A model generated the notes under the pieces. It saw only the letters and a list, made by a program, of their open reading frames with translations, was not told where the DNA came from and did not search any database. The translations under genes were made by a program, and so were the position numbers. A stretch of 40,963 nucleotides of DNA from Prevotellaceae bacterium (lineage in GTDB: Bacteria; Bacteroidota; Bacteroidia; Bacteroidales; Bacteroidaceae). The DNA is taken from positions 1 through 40,963 of the forward strand of contig JALERS010000010.1 in NCBI GenBank assembly GCA_022763905.1, written 5' to 3'. Positions 24,913 to 31,693 of this stretch are shown piece by piece (within the stretch, counting starts at the first letter, position 1; each line of letters opens with the position of its first letter).

Positions 24913-25952
24913 ATCATCTGATTAATACATTGAAAATTCACATGAAAAAAAGTATGAAACGAATCATTGCAATCGTAGCGGGAGGAGATTCTTCTGAACA
25001 CGATGTATCGCTGCGCAGTGCGCAAGGCATTTATTCTTTCATGAACAAAAACCTGTATGAAACTTATATCATTGAGATAAGCGGAACCGATTGGAAAGCA
25101 CGTCTCGCCGATGGTAATACGGCTGTAGTCAGCAAGGAAGATTTCTCCTTCTATGTGGGAGACAGAACCGTCCGTCCAGATTTCGCCTATATCACTATTC
25201 ATGGTGCCCCCGGAGAGAACGGATTACTGCAAGGCTACTTTGACCTGATACGCATGCCTTACTCTACGAGTGATGTTCTGGTGGAGGCGCTCACCTTCAA
25301 TAAATATTTCCTCAACAATTTCCTTCGCTCTTTTGATGTGAATGTGGCAGACAGCATATTGTTGCGCAAAGGTGAGGATACCCAATGGACGGATGAGGCA
25401 ATAGTGGACCGTGTGGGACTTCCCTGTTTTATCAAGCCTGCTGCAGATGGCAGTAGTTTCGGGGTGACTAAGGTCAAGACATGCACTCAGTTGCGTCCAG
25501 CCATAGCCAAAGCCATGGAAGAGGGTGATGAAATTATGATAGAGAGTTTTATCCAAGGTAGGGAAATTACTTGTGGATGCTATAAGACACGTCAGGGAAG
25601 CCATGTGCTGCCGATTACAGAGGTGGTGACCCAAAACGAGTTTTTTGACTATGATGCCAAATATAACGGAGCAGTACAGGAAATCACTCCAGCAAGAATC
25701 TGTAAGGATACAGCCCGGAGAGTGGGTGAACTGACCAGCCGCCTCTATGACTTGCTGAATTGCCGAGGCATTATCCGTATTGACTATATCCTGACTGGTG
25801 AAGAAGGAAAAGAGAATATCCATCTGCTGGAAATCAATACCACACCTGGAATGACAGCTACCAGTTTTATTCCGCAACAAGTGAAAGCGGCAGGAATGGA
25901 TATGGGAGAGGTACTCTCGGAAATTATTGAAGACCGTATGGCAACGATGTAA
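24909..25952 (+). CDS. ddl: D-alanine-D-alanine ligase
   Basis: 347 residues from the ATG that overlaps the rluD stop; ATGs at 24942 and 24954 are equally possible, and the family usually begins close to MKRIIAIVAGG. The ATP-grasp enzyme shows GGDSSEHDVSLRSA, TIHGAPGENGLLQGYFDL, PCFIKPAADGSSFGVTKV and LLEINTTPGMTATSF. It makes the D-Ala-D-Ala dipeptide for peptidoglycan. The overlap suggests translational coupling with rluD. Confidence 0.95.
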   Translation: MNHLINTLKIHMKKSMKRIIAIVAGGDSSEHDVSLRSAQGIYSFMNKNLYETYIIEISGTDWKARLADGNTAVVSKEDFSFYVGDRTVRPDFAYITIHGAPGENGLLQGYFDLIRMPYSTSDVLVEALTFNKYFLNNFLRSFDVNVADSILLRKGEDTQWTDEAIVDRVGLPCFIKPAADGSSFGVTKVKTCTQLRPAIAKAMEEGDEIMIESFIQGREITCGCYKTRQGSHVLPITEVVTQNEFFDYDAKYNGAVQEITPARICKDTARRVGELTSRLYDLLNCRGIIRIDYILTGEEGKENIHLLEINTTPGMTATSFIPQQVKAAGMDMGEVLSEIIEDRMATM

Positions 25953-25989
25953 TAACCTCAAACCAAGAATGTGAATAAAAAAGACGCAT

Positions 25990-27147
25990 ATGATGACACT
26001 ATCAGATTTCAACGATATCCGACCCTACAACTCAGAGGAGATTCCTCAGATAATTGATGAGTTGACCACAGACGAGGCTTTTAGGGAGTCCATGCGGAAA
26101 ACCTTTACAGTCCCTGTAGATGCTATGCTGGCGAAGGGACGCCAGTGCGGTTCCTTGCTGGAAATTCAGAAGACTTTCGTTTATCCTTTCATAAAAGGGA
26201 TATTGGACCAGAAGTCGGATGGCATAGATATGCAGGCTGACGAATTGGATCGCAATGGTAGTTATACCTTCATTTCCAACCATAGGGACATTGTATTGGA
26301 TGCTGCCCTGCTCAGCGAGATGATGGTGGATATAGGTTTCAATAGAACTGCAGAACTCTGTACGGGTGACAATCTGCTGACAGTGCCCTGGATAGAGAAG
26401 ATAGTAAGACTTAACAAAGGCATCGTGGTCAAAAGAGGGCTGAGCCTAAGGGAACAACTGGTGAGCAGCAAGCATCTCAGTGACTATATCCACTATGTCA
26501 TTAATGTGAAAAAGGACAATGTTTGGATAGCCCAACGCCAAGGTAGGGCCAAGGATTCCAATGACCTTACTCAAGAGTCTATCCTCAAGATGCTCAGCAT
26601 GGGAGGAAAAGGGACTCTGAAGGAAAGTATCAAGGAACTGAACATCGTGCCTCTGACGATTTCTTATGAATTTGACCCATGTGACTTCCTCAAGGCACGT
26701 GAATACCAGATGCGTCGGGATAATCCTGATTTCAAGAAGACTCGCGATGAGGATGTGAACAGTATGGAGACGGGAATGTTCGGCTATAAAGGTCATATCC
26801 ATTACCAAGCTGGCAATACCATTAACGAATGGGTGGATAGTCTGCCAGACCAGATGCCCAAGACGGAATTCTTTGCCACTCTTACCCACCATGTAGACCA
26901 TATCATCCACAGTAACTATAGGTTGTATGCCAACAACTACATAGCTTCGGATATGCTCCGGGAAGAAGAGCGCTTCGCCCAACTCTATACTCCACAGGAG
27001 AAGAAACGCTTTGAAGACTATCTGCATACCCAATTGGGACGTATTGAGATGGAGAATCCAGACAATACTTTCCTGACTCACAAGATGCTGGAGATGTATG
27101 CCAATCCGCTCTATAACTATTTGAAAGCGGCTGACCAGAATCATTGA
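25990..27147 (+). CDS. 1-acylglycerol-3-phosphate acyltransferase-like protein
   Basis: 385 residues, longer than PlsC. The acyltransferase block is SNHRDIVLDAALL, a variant of the HX4D motif, followed by GDNLLTVPWIEKIVRLNKGIVVKRG and WIAQRQGRAKDSND. There is no strong membrane helix. The family transfers acyl groups to lysophospholipids or related acceptors at the inner membrane. This long form is common in Bacteroidales next to ddl. It lies 37 bases after ddl and 10 bases before the NigD-like gene, within one likely transcript. Confidence 0.85.
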   Translation: MMTLSDFNDIRPYNSEEIPQIIDELTTDEAFRESMRKTFTVPVDAMLAKGRQCGSLLEIQKTFVYPFIKGILDQKSDGIDMQADELDRNGSYTFISNHRDIVLDAALLSEMMVDIGFNRTAELCTGDNLLTVPWIEKIVRLNKGIVVKRGLSLREQLVSSKHLSDYIHYVINVKKDNVWIAQRQGRAKDSNDLTQESILKMLSMGGKGTLKESIKELNIVPLTISYEFDPCDFLKAREYQMRRDNPDFKKTRDEDVNSMETGMFGYKGHIHYQAGNTINEWVDSLPDQMPKTEFFATLTHHVDHIIHSNYRLYANNYIASDMLREEERFAQLYTPQEKKRFEDYLHTQLGRIEMENPDNTFLTHKMLEMYANPLYNYLKAADQNH

Positions 27148-27157
27148 CCCCCTGTTT

Positions 27158-27802
27158 ATGCGCTGGAAAGAGGGATTGCTTTTCCTGATAGCCGGTTGTA
27201 TGCTGACTGTTGTGGTTTCCTGTGGTGATGAAGAGGGTTATGCACCTTCTTATGAGATGGGGCTTCTTGACCTCCATACGGATGCTACAGGAAAAATGGT
27301 GACAGCTATGGACGACCTGGATAGGGAATGGCCCGTAGTGGTAGAGGGAAAGACCTTTAAGGCGGATACAGTCTATCGATGTATGGCGGTATTTGTACGG
27401 CAAGAGAATAAGTTGGAAATCCACCAATTGGGGAGTGTATTGACTGTGATGCCTTTCAAATGGCAGGATGAACTGGTGTTTCATGCCGATCCTGTCAAGG
27501 TGCAAAGTAGCTGGAAGGTAAACAGGTATATCAATTTCTCCCTTCAAATTCCCCGAAAGCAACTCACCCATGTTTTGGGATGTGTGGACGGAGGCATTAG
27601 GACCATGGATGGAGGATACAAGAAGGCTGTTGTCTACCTGTATCATGACGCCTTTGGGGACGAAGAGGCATTCGATGCCACCACTTATATGTCTTTACCC
27701 ATGACCTACTATGCAGACTCTCTCGTAGCAGGACGTGACAGTATTGCTGTACAAATCTCTGTCAAAGACAAGGGATGGGTGAGCTATCCGTTCCCCTTCT
27801 GA
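27158..27802 (+). CDS. NigD-like lipoprotein
   Basis: 214 residues with a lipoprotein signal ending VVVSC (Cys22). Family features: a first beta domain (LLDLHTDATGKMVTAMDDLDREW, VYRCMAVFVRQENKLEIHQLG) and the C-terminal region from INFSLQIPRKQLTHVLGCV to YVSLP-like MSLPMTYYAD. NigD-like proteins are Bacteroidetes-specific and named after an immunity-type gene of a bacteriocin region; their general role is not known. Last gene of the PASTA-ddl cluster. Confidence 0.85.
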   Translation: MRWKEGLLFLIAGCMLTVVVSCGDEEGYAPSYEMGLLDLHTDATGKMVTAMDDLDREWPVVVEGKTFKADTVYRCMAVFVRQENKLEIHQLGSVLTVMPFKWQDELVFHADPVKVQSSWKVNRYINFSLQIPRKQLTHVLGCVDGGIRTMDGGYKKAVVYLYHDAFGDEEAFDATTYMSLPMTYYADSLVAGRDSIAVQISVKDKGWVSYPFPF

Positions 27803-27833
27803 AAAAGGAAGGGAAGAGAAGCCTCTCCCCCTG

Positions 27834-27923
27834 CCCTCTCCTGAAGGAGAGGGGGATAACCTTTTGAAACCTCGTTGAGCTTTACTCAATAATGTACTCC
27901 CTGCCCTTCAGGGAAGGGCAGGG
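27834..27923. repeat. Pair of GC-rich hairpins, likely transcription end
   Basis: Two stems lie between the converging NigD-like and 27937-29514 genes: CCCTCTCC/GGAGAGGG (27834-27853) and CCCTGCCCTTC/GAAGGGCAGGG (27899-27923). They share a CCCTnnCC...CCTTCAG-like core with each other, as in dispersed intergenic repeats. Confidence 0.6.
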
Positions 27924-27936
27924 GAAAGGTTCTTAC

Positions 27937-29514
27937 TTAGTTTTCCTTGAAGCGGCTACAAACTTGGTCATTGGGTGATGCCGAGGAGCGTGGACACTGG
28001 AGGGTGCCATAGAATTGGCATGCACTGCAGTTTTTGGCTCTGCTGTTAATAAGTCCGGAGAGGGTGGCTTCTGGACTTGAAAGACGCCCTGAAAAGAACA
28101 TCCAAAGGAAAATCATGAAAATAATGAAGAAAATAAGGGCAGCCAGTAATGCTCCCATCACAAGGGCGATTGTCCAAAGAACGAAAAGGGCTGGTAGGGA
28201 AGATGTGATGGCGGGGTTCTGCTGTATCATGTTGCGGCAACCCCATCCAAGGGTGCACACGATAACAGCCAACCAACAAATGATGGCTTCTGTGGCTGAG
28301 GATTCTTCGTATCCCATTACAGGAACCATGATAATGTGTATCAATAGGGTAGCAATCAGTCCGATGCCGATTCCGATACCAAAACTTTTGAGGGATATTT
28401 CAACATCATAGTGGTTAAGAATCAGCATGCCGATGCTCCACGATACGAAGAGGATAATACCCATTGCGATTATTGTAATCAGTCCGATGACTATCCACGC
28501 CAATCCTCCCCAATCATTGAACTGATTCTCGGGTAGGGAGATATAATAGTAAGCCATGCATGCCAATGCTATGAGGTCGGCAATGACAATATAAGCATAT
28601 TTTGTGGGGACTGTCTTTGAATGAGTAGATAGCAAGAGAAGGACGAGCAATACCAATATGGGAATCAGCAGAGGCCACAAGTCGCTGATGGTCATGCGGG
28701 TGTATTGCTTGAAATTGACGTTCCAATTGCCGCTTTGGGCTATGTCATGATTCTCCAGATAGAGACGCAAAGATCCTAGCTCATAGTTAGACTTCAATGG
28801 GAGCTCTTTGTTCATATATGCGATATATTCCTTCTCGGTCATGAGATGGTAGGCAGAGGCTGGTACATCAAATCCTCGACCCATATCCATCAGTACCACA
28901 CCATCAGGCATGGGCGACTCTGTAGGAAACCATAATCCTTTAGGGAATGTTTCTGATGTACGTTCCACGCTAATGGAATTGCCTCGGGAGGCCCATTGCT
29001 CGTTGACAGGACATTCTACGTCTTCATGGATAATATATATGTATACGGGTGTCAGCCCTCGAGGACTATGGGGCTGGCCGATGTCGGTGGGTGAAGTGGC
29101 ATGCTGTTGGTCAAATTCACTGTCAACATCGGTCTTGGCAGGTGCAGCAGAAGAGCTGAACGTCTTTTGAATCACCTCGGAAGAGGCACCATTATCTTCC
29201 AAATAACTACGGAAAGAACCATTGGCCTGATCCAAATCAATCTCTTCGCTGGCATAGTGGCGCATGGAAAGGATGTGGGCCCAACCTTTGGTGTCGCCTT
29301 TTTCTACATACAGCCATTCTGGATTGTTGGTATCGAGCTCGGAAAAAGGAATGTCTCCCTTGTCAAGATAATCCACTACGGCAGATGTGACGCTTTGCAT
29401 GGACCATATGGGGGACTTGGTGGTCTGAACGATATAATCTTTGGCTAGATTTTGGGCCAATAAAAAGATGGTGCAAAAGAAAGTAGTGAGCAACAGTGTG
29501 ACAATCCGCTTCAT
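27937..29514 (-). CDS. Exported SH3-like/multi-helix membrane protein, function unknown
   Basis: 525 residues. A signal peptide (RIVTLLLTTFFCTIFLLAQ) precedes an N-terminal region with an SH3-like look (LYVEKGDTKGWAHILSMRHY), then a low-complexity linker (SSSAAPAKTDVD) and a soluble domain. From about residue 275 there are five or six membrane helices, e.g. LWPLLIPILVLLVLLLL, WIVIGLITIIAMGIILFV and ALFVLWTIALVMGALLAALIFFII. The C-terminal tail has four cysteines (CSACQFYGTLQCPRS, then VCSRF), spaced C-x2-C-x7-C-x11-C, which could bind a metal. No family was recognised. It has its own promoter and stands alone. Confidence 0.75.
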   Translation of the reverse strand: MKRIVTLLLTTFFCTIFLLAQNLAKDYIVQTTKSPIWSMQSVTSAVVDYLDKGDIPFSELDTNNPEWLYVEKGDTKGWAHILSMRHYASEEIDLDQANGSFRSYLEDNGASSEVIQKTFSSSAAPAKTDVDSEFDQQHATSPTDIGQPHSPRGLTPVYIYIIHEDVECPVNEQWASRGNSISVERTSETFPKGLWFPTESPMPDGVVLMDMGRGFDVPASAYHLMTEKEYIAYMNKELPLKSNYELGSLRLYLENHDIAQSGNWNVNFKQYTRMTISDLWPLLIPILVLLVLLLLSTHSKTVPTKYAYIVIADLIALACMAYYYISLPENQFNDWGGLAWIVIGLITIIAMGIILFVSWSIGMLILNHYDVEISLKSFGIGIGIGLIATLLIHIIMVPVMGYEESSATEAIICWLAVIVCTLGWGCRNMIQQNPAITSSLPALFVLWTIALVMGALLAALIFFIIFMIFLWMFFSGRLSSPEATLSGLINSRAKNCSACQFYGTLQCPRSSASPNDQVCSRFKEN

Positions 29515-29551
29515 GTGTATGAAAATATAATAGAGATAAGTTGTAGTCTTG

Positions 29552-29583
29552 CAAAGTTAGTTTTTTAAAATTTGGCAGACAAG
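29552..29583 (-). promoter_or_regulatory. Promoter of the 27937-29514 gene
   Basis: The minus strand reads CTTG, 20-nt spacer, TAACTTTG. The -7 box is a full match, 37 bases before the ATG. Confidence 0.6.
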
Positions 29584-29635
29584 GGGTGGTGAATATTTTC
29601 ATGGTGTATATAAGGAAGACGGGAGACTTCTACTG

Positions 29636-30183
29636 GGTCAATAGATTTTTTAGTGGGACGGGCAGTGACAGGTAGAATAAATCCCGCTATCGTTTCCCTT
29701 TTTGTAGGGCGTCAGCCAAAGGAGAGACTCCGTTTCATTGATGCCCGTTCTCCCATAGCAAGCACATATCTTGGCACGACCTGACAAATTACCAGAGTTC
29801 AGGATGTCCGATATGACCGTTTTGTCAACAAAAAAAACGAGGGTCTTGTTGGCAGTGTCTGTGGATTCAGTATGACTTCAGCCAAGCTGTCTGCTGATTC
29901 AGTTGATGAAGAGAAAAAGAGTCTGGTGAAAGCAGGAAATGACTCCTTTGGGAAATGAAGTTGATTGACTGGCCCAAGTATTCATGGTGCTTTCCAAAAG
30001 AGTCGTCGGTGCTTTCCAAAAGAAGCGTCGATTCTAAGCAAAAGAATCGACGGTGCTATGAAAAAGAATCGACGATTCTTTTTAAAAGAAGCGACGATGC
30101 TCAGAGGAAGCAGTCAATATACTCTCAGATGTCAATTAACTGCTATGCCGTGGGAGGTAGTAATACGGGACAAATACATAGTA
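29636..30183 (+). repeat. Repeat B, locus 2 (inverted relative to locus 1)
   Basis: Homologous to the minus strand of 172-649 over its whole length, about 70 bases longer because of three extra 22-bp units. The decayed reading frame runs from GRAVTGRINPAIVSLFVG through one in-frame stop to RYDRFVNKKNEGL and SVDEEKKSLVKAGNDSFGK, then stops at 29958. ORFs 29955-30449 and 29965-30192 in the track are accidental. Confidence 0.78.
29987..30096 (+). repeat. 22-bp tandem repeat, 5 units
   Basis: Five contiguous 22-nt units beginning GTGCTTTCCAAAAG or ATTCTAAGCAAAAG-like sequences and ending in GTCG, CGTCG or CGACG, then a partial sixth. The central AAAAGAA and terminal CGACG are the most constant. 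Locus 1 has two units. Confidence 0.88.
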
Positions 30184-30456
30184 AAATCATAGTTTTTCCC
30201 CTTGGGTTTCGTGAAGCTTTCTCTCTGTTGCCTTTCTGTCTCTGTGGATTCATCTGGAGCAACACCATAGAAATGGGTGGTTTCGTAAAAGATACTTGTT
30301 TTTCCGATGAGATGCAGTGCCCTTATGAGGACTCCTGTAGCAAGTCTTTGAGTCATTCATGGCATAGGAAAGGGAGCGCTTGCCATATACTCCAATTGCC
30401 ACAATGTATGGATAGCGTTATTCAATGCAATCCCCCAGTCAATTTCTAATGAGCCC
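30184..30456 (-). repeat. Shrunken, degenerate copy of repeat A
   Basis: On the minus strand 30456-30415 reads GGGCTCATTAGAAATTGACT then GGGATTGCATTGAATAA, clearly related to the left end of the full element at 22361-22401. At the other end, next to repeat B, TGATTTTACTATG resembles an eroded right terminal repeat. The interior (about 230 bases) is not recognisably similar. No gene was found in 30184-30522. Confidence 0.5.
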
Positions 30457-30522
30457 TTCGATATATAGATAGTGTATATATATTATAATGGAATACATAT
30501 ATTATATAGGGAGGAAATACAA

Positions 30523-30554
30523 CATCGGTTGCCAGTAGTGACCGGCAACCGATG
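30523..30554 (-). terminator. Terminator of the bamA-ompH operon
   Basis: An 11-bp perfect stem (CATCGGTTGCC / GGCAACCGATG) with a 10-nt loop, followed on the minus strand by TTGTATTT, 31 bases after the last ompH stop. Confidence 0.75.
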
Positions 30555-30584
30555 GAGAAATCTTAATCAAGTGTATTCAGAAAA

Positions 30585-31082
30585 TTATTGCAGTCCAAGT
30601 TTGGCTTTGATTTCTGCAGTAACGTCTTTGCTCAACTGGGTACTGATGTAGGGAATGCCTGCAGTGAGGTCCATGATGTAAACATAGCCACCAGCATCAC
30701 CGATTGCTTTAACGGCATTCTTTACTTTATCGGCAATAGCCTGCATCTTTTCTCCAGAAGCCTTCTGAAGAGCCTGCTGGTCATCCTGAGAAGTCTGCTG
30801 GATACGTGCATAGAGATCTTGCATTTCCTGCTCACGACGCTGTCTGATATTATCGGGAAGGGTAGCTTTGTCCTTCTCGTATTCTGTGCTCTTGCGCTGT
30901 AGTTCCTCCTGCATAGCTTTGATTTCTGTCTCGTATTGCTGTTGGAGTTTCTGCAGTTCATCCTGTGAGGTCTTGTATTCAGGCATGAGCTGGATGATGT
31001 CAGCAGAGTTGAAGTGGCCAAACTTCTGTGCGAAGAGACTCAGCGGCGCTAAAAGCAGCGCCATCAATAAAAACTTTTTCAT
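30585..31082 (-). CDS. OmpH/Skp-like periplasmic chaperone (second copy)
   Basis: 165 residues with a signal peptide (FLLMALLLAPLSLFAQ), then FGHFNSADIIQLMPEY, a long coiled coil (DELQKLQQQYETEIKAMQEELQ) and a C-terminal GGYVYIMDLTAGIPYIS block. This is the Skp pattern: a trimeric holdase that shields outer-membrane proteins in the periplasm. Last gene of the operon, 63 bases after the first ompH. Confidence 0.92.
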   Translation of the reverse strand: MKKFLLMALLLAPLSLFAQKFGHFNSADIIQLMPEYKTSQDELQKLQQQYETEIKAMQEELQRKSTEYEKDKATLPDNIRQRREQEMQDLYARIQQTSQDDQQALQKASGEKMQAIADKVKNAVKAIGDAGGYVYIMDLTAGIPYISTQLSKDVTAEIKAKLGLQ

Positions 31083-31145
31083 GTGAGTTATTTGTACTGT
31101 TATAATTCTATTATTGATCGGTATCGGACTGCGAAATTAGTGATA

Positions 31146-31664
31146 TTATTTGGAATAACCTAATTTTCCGAGTACTTCGTTGGATATATCGGCTGCAGGG
31201 GAGGCAAAAACAATACCGTTATCACTTGCTCTGTCAAGGACAAGCTGGTATCCACGTTGTTCTGCAACGGTCTTGACAGCATTGTAAATCTCGTCCTGAA
31301 TAGGGCCGATAAGGCTTTCGCGTTTCTTGTAAAGTTCTCCTTCGGGTGAGAAATACTTTTTCTTCAGTTCGCTGGCTTCTTTCTCTTTTTGGAGGATGGC
31401 CTGTTCCTTAGCTTTCTTTTGCTCTGCACTGAGGAAAACACTCTCATTCTGGTAGTTTTCATACATGGCTTTTGCAGCATTGTTGAGGGTCTCCACTTCT
31501 GTCTGCCATTTTTTAGAGGTCTGATTCAATTGTTCATTGGCCCTCTCGTAGGCAGGGATATTCTTTAAGATATATTCCATGTCTACCAAAGCGAATTTCT
31601 GAGCCATCGAGGTCATACCCATCGCAATCAACATGACGCATGTTATCAAAAATTTCTTTCCCAT
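31146..31664 (-). CDS. OmpH/Skp-like periplasmic chaperone (first copy)
   Basis: 172 residues with a signal peptide (FLITCVMLIAMGMTSMAQ), FALVDMEYILKNIPAY, a coiled coil (QTSKKWQTEVETLNNAAKAM) and C-terminal GYQLVLDRASDNGIVF. Same Skp family as the next gene, but clearly diverged in sequence. It directly follows bamA, the usual partner. Confidence 0.93.
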   Translation of the reverse strand: MGKKFLITCVMLIAMGMTSMAQKFALVDMEYILKNIPAYERANEQLNQTSKKWQTEVETLNNAAKAMYENYQNESVFLSAEQKKAKEQAILQKEKEASELKKKYFSPEGELYKKRESLIGPIQDEIYNAVKTVAEQRGYQLVLDRASDNGIVFASPAADISNEVLGKLGYSK

Positions 31665-31693
31665 AATATGTATGTATTTGAAGTTAATGAATT

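Noticed and set aside
25224-27646. Several 232-262 aa minus-strand ORFs across ddl, the acyltransferase and the NigD-like gene
   Set aside because: All are antisense to well-supported genes.
29987-30096. Considered as a CRISPR array
   Set aside because: Units are contiguous with no spacers, the period is 22 bp, and no cas gene is in the window.
29955-30449. 164-aa ORF across repeat B array and the region beyond
   Set aside because: It overlaps the 22-bp non-triplet array and a degenerate repeat end, differs in reading frame from the decayed ORF, and has no family likeness or promoter.
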